DNA of 64,000 nucleotides from Bursaphelenchus xylophilus (GCA_904066235.2 CAJFCV020000006.1:12400001-12464000); one strand, 5' to 3'; counted from the stretch's first letter, positions 10,515 to 22,729 are shown. Program-made: numbers and translations. Notes: generated from the letters alone by a model not told the origin.

Positions 10515-11774
10515 GTGGCATGCACGGCAACCCAAAGTGTTTCCTGGCTCCTTCCGAGACTTCGCCCATTTTCTTTCGGTTGAAATCAAACGAAATGTTA
10601 CACAATAGTTTTTTGACGGATTTTCCGACCGAGAAATGCTTTTCTAGGAACTATTTTATTTCTTTTGCCAAGGTTGACACAAAAGTTTCGGGTTGTCCTG
10701 CCTAAGTACTAGTCGCGCTATAAAGGCTATAGAATTTTAGCAAGTGTTCTACAAAAAGTAAGTTTTTGCGATATGACGAAGAACCATTTTTCTCACTGTC
10801 CACACACCAAGTCTTGCATAGTCTCTCGCCGGCAAAGACTGTTGAATATAAACAAAATACAGGGTGAGCCTCGAAACGGGCAAGTTTTGTCTTTGGATTT
10901 CTCAGCAGATTTTTCTAAAATTTCGATTTTTTCTGGAGCTGAGGCCCAAAATTTTCAACAGATTAAATTTCAAAAAAATATTTTTTAAATTGTCCTTTCT
11001 ATGCCTTCCCATAGGTTTGAAGAATTATTTTCGAGCCGACACCACTAAAACTTAGAAAAATTTGTGGAATAATTTCGAAAACTTGGTCATTTTTTCGAGT
11101 TTTTGGGCGAAATTTTCTTAGTTTTGCCTCAGATAATCATAAAATGTTGTTGTAAAAACAATTTTATTTAACAATCTGATTATTCGTATTTCTATCTGAG
11201 TTAGAAATGAACATCCTTCGCAACACAAACTTGTAAGATCTTTGAGGGTCGTGAACAGCTCGAATTACAGATCGTGAACAAGGTTTATCTTCACTCAGGC
11301 TGGGCTCCAAGCCTCAACGTGCCCAGCCCGGGCTCGTAGCCAATTGTGTGGACTTTTTAAATTTTGTTGAAAAAATTGGTTTTTTGAAGTTCGTGCCTTA
11401 ACCTTAACGCGGACAACACTATTTTTGCTTTCAACCTGCTTTAAACAAGTTTAGGGAGAGCGTACACACGGCAACCCGAAGTGTTTCCTGGCTCCTTTCG
11501 ACAATTCGCCCATTCTGTATCGGTTGAAATCAAACGAAATGTCACAAAAGAATTTTTCGTGGGATTTTCCGACCGAAAAAATGTTTTTCTCGGAATTATG
11601 TTGTCAATTTTGACACTTCGTTTGGACGAATCTCAAAAGTGGGCGGGAAACATTTTTCTTCTTTTTCAGGTTGCCGTGCGTACGCAACTTTTTACATCTC
11701 GATTTTACCAAAAAAAACCAAAAGTTTTCCAAGTCCGAGAAAATCAATTGAAAATCATTCCGAAAATTTTCTAA
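10515..11774 (+). repeat. Direct repeats and a Tc1-type element end in the inner arm (left)
   Basis: A block starting CACGGCAACCCAAAGTGTTT at 10522 recurs, diverged, at 11468 (both continue with CCTGGCTCCTT and a GAAATCAAACGAAATGT motif). Between them, at 10857, TACAGGGTGAGCCTCGAAAC resembles the terminus of the TA-flanked foldback at 46463. Mirror at 12898-14157. No gene recognised. Confidence 0.5.
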
Positions 11775-11989
11775 GTTTTAGCGGTTATTTTTCCCATATT
11801 TACGATGTCTGAGCTTTGCAACAACTGTACTACAATTTTCAGCCGGAAGCAGCCATCTCTTTACGAGAAACGCTGCGAATGGAGAAGCGCGAGTTCACTC
11901 GTCAAAGTTGCTGAAACTCGACTTCGTCCATTGTGACGGGGAACACGAAGCGCTCACGGGCTTGAAACTCGCGCTTCTTCCCGTAAATA

Positions 11990-12680
11990 CACTGCTCGAC
12001 AAAATTATAAATGCACTTTTAAAATCGCTGTAACTTTTGTGGTTGTCAATAAAACTGTGCCATATTTGGCTCCAATATGCATTAGTGTACTATAAATCTT
12101 GTACCAAAAAATTATTATGGAAAGTTTCCACAATTTGGAAAAAAGTTGAAAAAACCGAGATTTTTGTGATTTTCTTTGCGACAAAATTATAAATTCGCGC
12201 AATGTTTTGCAATTTTCTTGCCCCTGGTGCTGAAGCAAAGTAAGTTATTGGGCTTGGTGATATTCTTAGGGGTCCTTCTGTCATGCTACGAGGAAAAACG
12301 GTGGAAAAATTTGAGAAGGGCGGAATTACGGCCCTGAAACGGCAAAGACCTTAAGTTTGGCATATTTCGGCTCTGGTAGGCCATTCAGCCGGAGTTGTGA
12401 AGAACTACTCGACTCACTCGGAAGTCTTCAACACATCTAAACCTTCTGGCAAAAAAAAGATTCACCACCGCGGCAGAGCAAGGCAAAGAATTCCGCCGAA
12501 CTTCCATCTCCACCATCTCTGGGTCCCATATAGAGCAGGAAACAGGTCTCAATTGTTGCAGCATAGCTGTGCTGAAGGCCGTAAGACACAGCGATGTCAT
12601 CACTGGACGTCATATGAAATCGTGCTCCAAGCTGGCCTAGGTTCGGTTAGCGCGCGACCAAAATTGGCCAAGGTGACATT
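11990..12680 (+). mobile_element. Truncated Tc1-like transposon forming the palindrome spacer
   Basis: A TA dinucleotide at 11988-11989 is followed by CACTGCTCGACAAAATTATA, a Tc1-family terminal repeat. GCGACAAAATTATAAATTCG recurs internally at about 12179, like the second transposase site of long-repeat Tc elements. At 12352-12462 one frame reads VWHISALVGHSAGVVKNYS and SKPSGKKK, the N-terminal helix-turn-helix of a Tc1-type transposase. The rest of the transposase (DDE/D domain) and the opposite terminal repeat are missing before the right arm starts at 12681. It is non-functional. Confidence 0.7.
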
Positions 12681-14158
12681 TGTATTTACGGGAAGAAGCG
12701 CGAGTTTCAAGCCCGTGAGCGCCTCGTGTTCCCCGTCACAATGGACGAAGTCGAGTTTCAGCAACTTTGACGAGTGAACTCGCGCTTCTCCATTCGCAGC
12801 GTTTCTCGTAAAGAGATGGCTGCTTCCGGCTGAAAATTGTAGTACAGTTGTTGCAAAGCTCAGACATCGTAAATATGGGAAAAATAACCGCTAAAACTTA
12901 GAAAATTTTCGGAATGATTTTCAATTGATTTTCTCGGACTTGGAAAACTTTTGGTTTTTTTTGGTAAAATCGAGATGTAAAAAGTTGCGTACGCACGGCA
13001 ACCTGAAAAAGAAGAAAAATGTTTCCCGCCCACTTTTGAGATTCGTCCAAACGAAGTGTCAAAATTGACAACATAATTCCGAGAAAAACATTTTTTCGGT
13101 CGGAAAATCCCACGAAAAATTCTTTTGTGACATTTCGTTTGATTTCAACCGATACAGAATGGGCGAATTGTCGAAAGGAGCCAGGAAACACTTCGGGTTG
13201 CCGTGTGTACGCTCTCCCTAAACTTGTTTAAAGCAGGTTGAAAGCAAAAATAGTGTTGTCCGCGTTAAGGTTAAGGCACGAACTTCAAAAAACCAATTTT
13301 TTCAACAAAATTTAAAAAGTCCACACAATTGGCTACGAGCCCGGGCTGGGCACGTTGAGGCTTGGAGCCCAGCCTGAGTGAAGATAAACCTTGTTCACGA
13401 TCTGTAATTCGAGCTGTTCACGACCCTCAAAGATCTTACAAGTTTGTGTTGCGAAGGATGTTCATTTCTAACTCAGATAGAAATACGAATAATCAGATTG
13501 TTAAATAAAATTGTTTTTACAACAACATTTTATGATTATCTGAGGCAAAACTAAGAAAATTTCGCCCAAAAACTCGAAAAAATGACCAAGTTTTCGAAAT
13601 TATTCCACAAATTTTTCTAAGTTTTAGTGGTGTCGGCTCGAAAATAATTCTTCAAACCTATGGGAAGGCATAGAAAGGACAATTTAAAAAATATTTTTTT
13701 GAAATTTAATCTGTTGAAAATTTTGGGCCTCAGCTCCAGAAAAAATCGAAATTTTAGAAAAATCTGCTGAGAAATCCAAAGACAAAACTTGCCCGTTTCG
13801 AGGCTCACCCTGTATTTTGTTTATATTCAACAGTCTTTGCCGGCGAGAGACTATGCAAGACTTGGTGTGTGGACAGTGAGAAAAATGGTTCTTCGTCATA
13901 TCGCAAAAACTTACTTTTTGTAGAACACTTGCTAAAATTCTATAGCCTTTATAGCGCGACTAGTACTTAGGCAGGACAACCCGAAACTTTTGTGTCAACC
14001 TTGGCAAAAGAAATAAAATAGTTCCTAGAAAAGCATTTCTCGGTCGGAAAATCCGTCAAAAAACTATTGTGTAACATTTCGTTTGATTTCAACCGAAAGA
14101 AAATGGGCGAAGTCTCGGAAGGAGCCAGGAAACACTTTGGGTTGCCGTGCATGCCACT

Positions 14159-17100
14159 TCATCCATCGATGACAAAAATCTCTCCTTCAACTCGTAGATG
14201 ATACAGGAATTTCTCCAACTCGTCCTTCATCTGTCATCGTCCAACGTTGAAATTGTGAACAGCCTCGACTTCGTATTTCACCATGTTCGGTGTTTTTGTA
14301 GCAATAATGGCAGCAGCATCAGCATTCCGCCGTCATGCACAATCCACCAGACATCCGCAGTGCCGGTCAATTTCTCGCTCGATTCGGGGAAGTTGCGGAT
14401 GTTCTAGAATTGCGCATTTCGCGGTCGCAATGCTGCACAAAACGCTGACGAAGCGGTTGGCTTCGTTCGTGGACTTGGAGGAGGTCCATTTGTTGGGCCA
14501 GCAAACGGTGTTATGTCGAAGGTCTCCGAGTGTGGAGGTTTGAACAAGTGAATCGACGCCGGCGTTATAGTTTTCGGCAACGATCACCTCCGCAAAGCCT
14601 TTGATTTTGTGTTCTTGCAGTTGGATGAGAAGGGCTTGACGTTCGGACTGGAACGGTTGAGATTAGGAGTTCAATTCAAATTGCTTTTTTTCTTTCAGTC
14701 TGTAGGGAAAACAACGAACACTCTGTCGCATTGAAATTCGCATCGCCGAAGAGAAAATGAATTGCGTCGCGGCAAAACCAAATTGCTTTTCACGAAATTT
14801 TAGGTCGCGCTTTGCAGGAATAGTCGAGATATTCACTGCTCTCTTATAGGTCACGCAAACGCTAGGAGCGGAAAGATAGAAGAATGCTTTTTTAGCCAGT
14901 TTTGAACGGAAAAATTATTCTTTTTGTGGAAACACTACCCTCTATGCCAGAAATAGGCATGAAAGTTTCATGCAAAAATTCTACATTTTTTTCGAATTTT
15001 CGCATGAACTGGTATTTTTTCAACTTTCGATTCAAAAATCTCGGTCTTAAGCCTCTAGGGTTGGAATAGGGGCATGATACTTTACTGTCTTACCGACAAA
15101 AATCGTTTAGTACTTCGACTGCCCCTGCACAGTGCGAGACAAAAAAAATTCAAATTTAGCCATTTCCAACGCTTGCAAATTGTCAACTAAAGTTTTCATG
15201 CCCCAGACTTACACAAGCCTCCTTTGCCTTTTGTCCATAAACTCCTTCAATACAATCGATCACTACTCTGAGCCCTTTTCCAGCGTTCAATTGACTGACA
15301 AATCCGAGCAAATCGTCTTCTCCTCGCATCCAGATCCTCTTGCTCGCAGTAAAACATCTTATGTGCATACAGCACCAACAACTGTGGCCGCCAATTCCTA
15401 GAATGATGTTCTTGCCCCTGACTGGCCGATAACAGCACATATCTAGCTGCTGACAATTTCAGTCCTTACAATCCATCGCCCCATTCTTTTTCAGCGCCTT
15501 TTAGTTCGATATACTTGTAGACGACCACGCCCATTGCAATCGCCAAGATCGCAAACTTCCAGTTGCTGATGAACATGATTATTAAGCAGAGAAGTGCGCC
15601 AGCCAACGATAAGGTCCAGTGGAAGCACTTGAAAGTGGGGCGCCAACCCGGCGCTTTCATTATGGACTGAAATGCGCACGCCAGGTTGATGCCTAGATAA
15701 CACATGAGCAAAGAACTCGGTGAACAAGGCAGTTAGGGATTCCAGGACCGCGATGAGAATTCCGATTTCTCAAATAAGAAGGGTTAAGAATATTACGACC
15801 GAGGGCTCGCCGCGTCGATCGGTCGACTTGAACATTCGAAGGAAGAGGATCACTTCGTCGGAGGCGATCGCCTGAAAACATTGAGTTTTAGAGTCAGGAA
15901 TAATAAGCCTATTCTAGCCACAAGGCAATTGACGTCGGCATTTTTTTTGTTGCAAGGTCTTGAGAATCAGCAGGGAAGTCGTCAAAATGCGATGCTCATT
16001 TTTTAATAAAGATTGGCTCAAATGTAGGATAAGTTTTTCTGAGGCACATGTGGCACTCTTATCCCGCTCTGCGGAATCTACCATGAAGGGTAATGTTTCC
16101 ATAAAAAAATTATTTTTTTTCCGCATGAAACTGGCCATGATATGGATTAAAAGTGTTTTTATCTCTGACCGCTCGCTGAGTTTCGCGTGCTCTCTCGACA
16201 AACAAGAACGTTGAATATCTCGGCTGTCCATGCAAAGTACAAGCTAAAATTTTCAAGAACTGCTATGTGTCTTATACCTAAAGTGTGTGCATGCAGACTT
16301 TTTAGAGTAAAACGAAAAATCTGAGCGTCGCACTTCGAAGCCTTCTCTTGGTAGTCTTGCAGCTACCCTCAACGGATTGATTTTGCATTCTTCTTACGTT
16401 CTGCAAGAAAGATGACCCCACACACCTACCTGCAGAATTCTTGGCGCTCCAGTCAACGATTGCATTCCAGAGCCTATTGTGGACGCAAGACAACCAATCA
16501 AGATGACAATCGGCGCGGGGACCGTCAACTCAGCGACGATCATCTTGCCCATCTCGGACTCGCCATGCTTATCGCGGATAAACATCTCAGAGACGGTCAT
16601 TCCGAAAAATGCAGTGCCGAAAATGTTTGAAACATAAAATTGTTGTGTTCTGCTACACGTATAGTAAATTAAAAAACTTTTTTTTTATTTTGACAAAGCA
16701 ACAAAAACTTTTTTTTTTATTTTTTAACAGCGTCCTTTCAAAAAAAAAGCCTAAAAATATTTGCAATCAATTTACTGGCAATATAAGTGGTCAGCTGCGC
16801 GCCAACAATCCCCAAGGGGATAGCCACCGCTGGATCTTTCAGATTTCCCGACAGATTTGATCCGACCATGATCCCAGTGACTGATGGGAAATACACTCCA
16901 ACCAGCACCATAAAACTGGTCGTGGTGTTGTGAAACACCCTGTAGCTTCCCTTCTCAGCTTTCGGTTCAGTTAAAAATATAAGTCGACTTGGGCTAGTTA
17001 CTTAGGTTTATTTACTATAACAATAACCTTAAACCCAGAGAATATTACAAGGCTTGCTTGCGCAGCCACAGATACGGGCTCGGACGCGACCGTCCGGCTT

Positions 17101-17606
17101 TTTTTCTTATTCAGTCCTCCTTTGACCCGATCCTCAATCTTGCCAGATCGAGGTGGGCGGAGTCTAGACTTGGGATTACAATGGTAGATAGATATTGTAT
17201 ATTCGTATGAGACTATTACAGAATCTTACAGTTCTTTCGCAGGATCACCTCGAGTCAAAACTTGACCCGCCTTCTGGTATTTCGAAAACAGATTCCTCCA
17301 GGCATCTGACGAAAACCTGGTAATTGCGCCCTGAGGTCCAATGCTTTGCGGATGGGATTGTATAACCTTCATAAAGCACGGATCGCAGTTCGTATTGTTC
17401 GAACAGAATGTGGGCCGTCAATCGAGCAGGCCTGTGTGTAGTAGAACTTCTCAGCTTAGGTGACCAAATTTACGGGGCGATCTCCAATCATACATACAGT
17501 ATTTGAGCGAGTCGGTACCGTTGAACTTCATGAATTCACCGATAAATGTGCAAAGAATACAACCCAGGACCATGAAGAGGGTTGGCAATGCGCATTTATT
17601 GACAAC
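14159..17606 (-). pseudogene. K-Cl cotransporter (SLC12/KCC) pseudogene, right arm
   Basis: Mirror of 7066-10513. Every disabling change listed there is present here too, so the gene was already dead when the arm was duplicated, or the arms have since been homogenised. Confidence 0.85.
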
Positions 17607-18396
17607 CTAAAATACGGTTTCTTGGTAACAAAAAATCGATTTTAAATGAGGAATAAGGCGATCAGATTGAAGTTTTCGACGTCCTGTAAACTTTGAATCG
17701 ATTTTTTTGAATTTGACATTACAGTACATACATATATGTTGGCACAATAAAAATACGTATAATTGTATCTGCTGTTCAACACCAAAGAGATAGTGGTAGC
17801 CAGCAAAAATGATACACCGTACTATAAGTATAACATCCACAATCTTTACCTTGTGTGTATATAGAATTGTTTGGAGTCTTTTCAGGCTTAAAATATTTAC
17901 TTACCGTCGAAGGCAGTCGAAGGCGGAACCTTATTCTTTCTCTTTGGTCACTCATTTTTTCTGGAATTTTCTCCATTGGATATCAGTCCATTCGCAAAGT
18001 TTTTGAAGTGATTTCGGCGACATGCACTGTGCGAAACAAAAGTTCACTTTGCACTGTGCAATTTTCGGCTTTTTGCACGGTGCAACAGGCTTCTGGCCCA
18101 GCGCGTCGGCGCCAAAAACTTGAACCGCCGGATATCAAAACTGTGTACTTTTAGATTTGAATCATTGTATTTCGAAAGTTGTTATTGTGTCCATTTCACG
18201 TTTCTTACTGCCGTCTTTCGTAAAAACACACTTCCGTCGGTCGTGAAACACAAACTTTTCAACAATTTTTTGCAAGTTTCTGTAAATTATTTTAGTTTCT
18301 TAAAGTTTTTTGAAATTTTGCAAAACATTTTTACAGCACTATTTATACTGCACATCCCTTGAAAGTTTAATATTTCCGGAAACAAAATATTTCCAT

Positions 18397-18867
18397 TGAA
18401 AACTCGGAATTGTTGGAAAAAATAATTTTGTTTCAACTAATAATGATTTTATTACAAGCTCCGCCCACTCTCCTTCCTCTACACACTCCCTCGCCTTCTA
18501 ACTCTCTCCTCTCCACATTCTCTCGTCTCTCCCACCGTCTGACTCACTCCTCTCCACATTCTCTCGCACTTTTCAACCATTCTCTGCAAGTTTCTGCAAA
18601 TTATTTCAAAGTTTCTAAAAATTTTTGTAAGTTTTTCATTTTTACAGCAATATTTTACTGCGCATTCAGTTTTTTTGGAATACTCGGCGTCCCTTGAAAG
18701 TTGCACATCTTCTTGTTAAAAACTCGGAACTGTTGGAAAAAATAATTTTATTTCAACTAATAGTGATTTTTTTCACAAGCTCCGCCCCTCTCCTCCGTCT
18801 ACACACCTTCTCACCGTCTAACTCTATACTATAGACATTCTCTCGTCTCTCTCACTGTCTGACTCTA
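18397..18867 (-). repeat. Tandem purine-rich repeats (right arm)
   Basis: Mirror copy of 5805-6275, appearing as pyrimidine-rich on the plus strand. Confidence 0.6.
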
Positions 18868-19008
18868 GTCTTTTACCCTACTCTCTCACTTCCGATTCCC
18901 CTGGCACATTGTTCTTTCGTAATTGGAAAATGTTTTTTTAACGGGGCGGCACTATCACTGATTGAAAAAAGCGGGATGAAGCGCCGCAAATTCAAATTTA
19001 CCACAATT

Positions 19009-19221
19009 TCATTTACGCAAAAACCATTGACACACATACTCATTGAATGATATTTTCTGAAATTTCGATGCTCCTATGAGAATCAATGCCACATCTATTA
19101 TCATCTTAGCTTTTCCATATTCATCTAACACATCATGGGTGTTTCTGTTAGAGATTCGGTCATATCTCGAAGTTCCAACGAAACTTGAGAATACCCGATA
19201 TGGCAGTTGATGCAGAATAAT
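19009..19221 (-). pseudogene. Exon-like open frame of unknown origin (right arm copy)
   Basis: Identical mirror of the 70-codon frame at 5451-5663, with the same acceptor and stop. Confidence 0.4.
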
Positions 19222-19616
19222 CTAGAGAAAAAATGTGTTGACTTTCAGAATTTTCTGTTCGCGAATTTTTTTCAATTCCAGGAGTATGTTATTCTAAGAG
19301 GTGGTATCGCCGAACATGAGATAAATAAGATTATTAGTATTGTTGGCTCTCCTTGAATATATATTCATGTATTTTTTTGTTAAATATGACGTTATTTATG
19401 CTGTTACACATCACTTTATGCATGTTGTCACAACAAAAGGAAAATTCTAAAAAAAATGCACAATGCCACATTTTTTGGCAAAAAAATGTTTCTGTGGTGC
19501 AACCGGCAAAAATTTTTAGCTTCGCAAGCAAAAAAATGTAAAACATTACGCCAAAAACTTGTTTTTCGTGGTGGTACAAACCATAATTAGCAGAAAAAAC
19601 GACGTGCCTTGGTAAT

Positions 19617-20172
19617 TTTTGTACCCTATAACTACTCTTATTAATTCTTTTGTTCATCTTAAAGTCCGAGGTTCTCCAAGCCAAGGCGCAAATAAGGAAT
19701 GTTCCCGCTGTGGGACCCAAAACGGCGGGTCTCTCTCGCTAAAAAAAACACTGCGGTTTCACACAACAGAAAAGCGGGAACTTCGTTTTGTTCTTTTTTT
19801 GAAGCGGGGGCGCAGCTCGCGGGGGCAAAAAATGACGTTTTTTAACTGTAACTTTTAAACTAACAGTCGAATCAAAAATCGTCCAGGGATTTAGAAAATA
19901 CAGTTTGTCTTTGATCTTATGACGTATTAAACACATTGCAGAAGTGAAATCAGAGACCACTTGTCTGTGACGTTAAATTTACCTATGTTGGGATTACTGT
20001 ATCAAAACCAAAAATCGAAATGGGATGGAGAAGTCGATATATAGACACTGAAAACGTCAAAAAAGGTTGACTGAGCGTGAAGTTATGACACCCAAAAAAC
20101 ATGCTGATTTTTGACAATTTCGAAAGTTTTGTACCCTATAACTACTCTTATTAATTCTTTTGTTCATCTTAA
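19617..20172 (-). repeat. 46-bp direct repeat flanking a TTAA-type element end (right arm)
   Basis: Mirror copy of 4499-5056. It differs from the left copy by two fewer bases in the homopolymer inside the element end (8 A at 19741-19748). Confidence 0.6.
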
Positions 20173-20578
20173 TATTCACATGGACACTGTATATCGCATT
20201 TATCTGCGAAAAGAAACGTTTGACCTTGCGCGAAAGGATCACAGATGTTGCGCGAAGTGGATCCCATGGGACGCCAGTCACGACTCTCGGAAGAAATAAG
20301 ATTTTTAAATGTTACGCACATGAAGTGTAATAAAATATAATTTGAGTCATATGTCATAAAATTGTATAGAACGTTTGTATAAATCACACAATTGATTAAT
20401 TATCAGACTCCCACGAAAAGATTACAAATTATCAGATGTTCCCCCAAGGGGTAGTATGTTATAATGACCATATTAATTATCAGATGTTACCTGAGATGTT
20501 AACACCTCTTACAACACCTTTTAATTAATTAGTGTCGCTTGATGATGGGGGTTCGGTGAGAGGTACTTATACACTACT

Positions 20579-20584
20579 AATCTC
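20579..20584. repeat. Target-site duplication, right copy (AATCTC)
   Basis: Direct partner of 4087-4092, immediately outside the right arm and inside the receptor intron, four bases from the end of exon 3. Confidence 0.8.
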
Positions 20585-20588
20585 TCAC

Positions 20589-21949
20589 CGAATAAGGTGT
20601 CAAATTGATGGACAAAAAACTGCATGTACGTCCTTCCATGTACATGTAGACGCCCAGGTGTTGCTGAAAAATGTCGTAGACTTCTTCGAAATTCAAAATT
20701 ACCCTTCGAATTTCCTCCTCGACCGCATGCACATCATAAAGAACCGCATAAATCATAGGAGCGCAAATTGCAGCCGGCACTAGAATATGCGCCAACAAAA
20801 TAGCAATCAATATTGATGGATATTTTGTCATGTCTTTGCCGGTTTTCACAACAACCAAGCGATACGAAAACGCGGTGATGACGGAGAGGCCGGTGCCACA
20901 CATGGCGATTACAAAAGATATCTGGAACAGGTTTTTTACAGGGTAAAAATGAAGCTTGGATTTTTATGAATCTGTCGGGAAAATAATGAGCACTCTGTGG
21001 TATCGAAAATCTCGCCTCGTCGCAGCCACGCATCACATTTCTAGCCGTCGCAACGCGATAATGGAAGATTCCAAGGCGCGACAAATACACATTATTTTTC
21101 CGACAGATTGATACCAAACTTGGCTAAAATGCAGGTTATGATTTGCCAAGAAATATGTGAGATTACTAGGCCACAGTTTGCAGAAACAACCGAGATTTTT
21201 TTGCCCAAGGTTGGTGGAAATTCGAGTTTTTTTGGCAAGATTACAATTTGAAAAATTACAGCCTTATTTCTACTGGAGGCTGCAATGATTATGCAAAAAA
21301 TCGACTTATTCTGCGCGAAATTGGCCAAGATATGGTCGAAAAAAGCGCGTGTGTCTCTGACCGCTCTCCGCACTTCGCGTGCTCTCTCGTCGAAAAGATG
21401 GTTGAATATCTCGGCTCTCCCTGCAAATCGTGAGCTAAAATTTTCAGGGATTGCTTTACGGAGTGTAAAAAGTATCTACTCAAAATTTCAAGAGAATCGA
21501 AAATTTTTTGATTTTGCAAAATTTGCTATTTTCCCTTCCGTTTTACTGAACTTACCATCAAAATAAGCATGATTGCCATACTATGACTGTCCGCAAAAAC
21601 CCCTCCAACACAAAGTCCAATCACCGGCAGCAATAATTGCGGCATATGAAGAACACTGACGATGAAATCGACCAGCCATGACCACATCTATTATATATTA
21701 TTTAAAAAGTCATCATTTTTTCGTTTTTCAACATAAATGACATCACAAATCAAGGGTAAAACCTACAGTAATACAAATTAAATACTTCTTATAGTCCTGC
21801 GCTCTATATGGAGTGCGATTTACTATGAGGTAGATCGATATAATCGTCGAAATCAACGATAGAATGAAAGAAACCCGCATGGTTCTCTTGTAAATGACCA
21901 TTACACTGGCGTAATCTTGCGAAATCTCCCATGCTTGTTGCTGATCCAT
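20589..21949 (-). CDS. Serpentine chemoreceptor, 5' exons (TM1-TM4) of the receptor split by the palindrome
   Basis: Three minus-strand exons: 21767-21949 (61 codons, starting MDQQQAWEISQDYASVMVIY), 21556-21687 (44 codons) and 20589-20921 (111 codons), all phase 0. TM1 is VSFILSLISTIISIYLIV, TM2 LVDFIVSVLHMPQLLLPV, TM3 lies around ISFVIAMCGTGLSVITAF, and TM4 is AILLAHILVPAAICAPMIYA followed by LYDVHAVEEEI and a long extracellular loop. The last exon ends ...LTPYS at donor gtgaga (20588). Ten bases into that intron the palindrome begins. The reading frame runs to a stop at 20577 if the donor is not used. The continuation is the TM5-7 block at 1885-3152. If splicing across about 17.4 kb still works, the gene is functional; otherwise the product is truncated after TM4. 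The intron 20922-21555 carries a MITE copy. Confidence 0.85.
20968..21112. mobile_element. MITE family 1, subfamily B-like copy
   Basis: AATCTGTCGGGAAAATAATG to CATTATTTTTCCGACAGATT. The left half begins as the main subfamily and the right half is subfamily B (GATTCCAAGGCGCGACAAAT), so it is a hybrid. It is followed by a decayed family 2 segment to about 21470. Confidence 0.7.
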
Positions 21950-21969
21950 GTTAAAATAGGGATATTAGG

Positions 21970-22720
21970 GTGTTATTAGGGTCATTAGACATGATCTAGA
22001 AGAAAAAATGAATTGGTATGCGAAAAGTGACAAGTTATACGGTCAAATATGTTTTTGAAGGAAAATGGGGGAAATAAAATGTTACAGTAAGCTCACTTTA
22101 AATTTTTAACGAAATTACATCATAACAAAGCAGATTTAGAGAGCGCATGATTTTTTATGCGAAAAGTGACAAGTTATACGATGAAAAATGTCGATCAAAA
22201 GGAGTTCAAACATCAAGTGTAAAAGTTATTTAATGAACGCAGTTTTAGAATATTACAGCTTAATGAAGAATTATATTCATTATTTTATACCTTTCCAAGC
22301 GCATAATTACCTTATATCGCAATATCAGACATATTTTTTTACCAACCCCATGATTAACATAAATAATATAAAATTTCAAACTTTCAAAAGCATATATGTA
22401 GTCAAAAACAAGTCTAACAAAGTCCAGGTTATGTGAAAATAATAATTCAATAATAAACTTTTGCAAGTCTTTCCAAATATGGCGAAAATTTGATTAATTT
22501 CAAAAAATTTGGATAATTTTTGGAAAAAAGTAAAATTGTAAACTGTTTTTACAATAATTTTAATTTTAAAAGGCTCTAAAAATTCATAAAATTCCCTCCA
22601 ATCCATCAGCCCATCCCAAAACAGGTGGTTTATTCGCGAACTCGACGAAAAAATTGGATAAATAATATTAAAGTAGGTGTTATCATAAATAATGCGAAAA
22701 AATATTAAGAACGGGTTAAA
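21970..22720. other. AT-rich intergenic stretch
   Basis: Upstream of the split receptor. A short direct repeat (ATGCGAAAAGTGACAAGTTA at 22018 and 22159) is the only structure seen; no gene. Confidence 0.5.
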
Positions 22721-22729
22721 ACGTTGCGC

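Larger units (their letters stand above)
4093..11991 (+). repeat. Left arm of the palindrome
   Basis: This 7899-bp arm is the mirror of 12681-20578. Its inner boundary is sharp: pairing stops after the A at 11991, two bases past the TA at 11988-11989 where the spacer transposon begins. Confidence 0.95.
4093..20578. mobile_element. 16.5-kb palindromic insertion with 7.9-kb inverted arms (Maverick/Polinton-like outline)
   Basis: The left arm is 4093-11991 and the right arm 12681-20578. Position x pairs with 24672 minus x over most of the length. The offset changes only at two homopolymers: the T run at 5215-5223 (7 against 8) and the T run at 4923-4932 (10 against 8). The arms end abruptly at 4093/20578 and 11991/12681. 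The element begins AGTAGTGTATAAGTACC and is flanked by the 6-bp direct repeat AATCTC. A 6-bp duplication, 5'-AG termini and 15-20 kb length are known for Maverick/Polinton elements; the assignment is inference, because no integrase, protein-primed polymerase, capsid, protease or packaging ATPase gene was recognised in the arms. Contents per arm, from outside in: TTAA-type element end, an exon-like 70-codon frame, purine-rich tandem repeats, KCC pseudogene, MITE and Tc1-like fragments. Confidence 0.9.
12681..20578 (-). repeat. Right arm of the palindrome
   Basis: This 7898-bp arm is the reverse complement of 4093-11991. Every reading frame of the left arm reappears here on the opposite strand. 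Confidence 0.95.

Noticed and set aside
11481..13191. 97-codon frame on each arm as a conserved gene
   Set aside because: Same sequence mirrored; it covers the repeat block at 11468 and the Tc1-type end, with no independent support.
4093..20578. CRISPR array, phage or bacterial insertion
   Set aside because: Introns, tRNA features and repeat types are all eukaryotic (nematode); no spaced identical short repeats.
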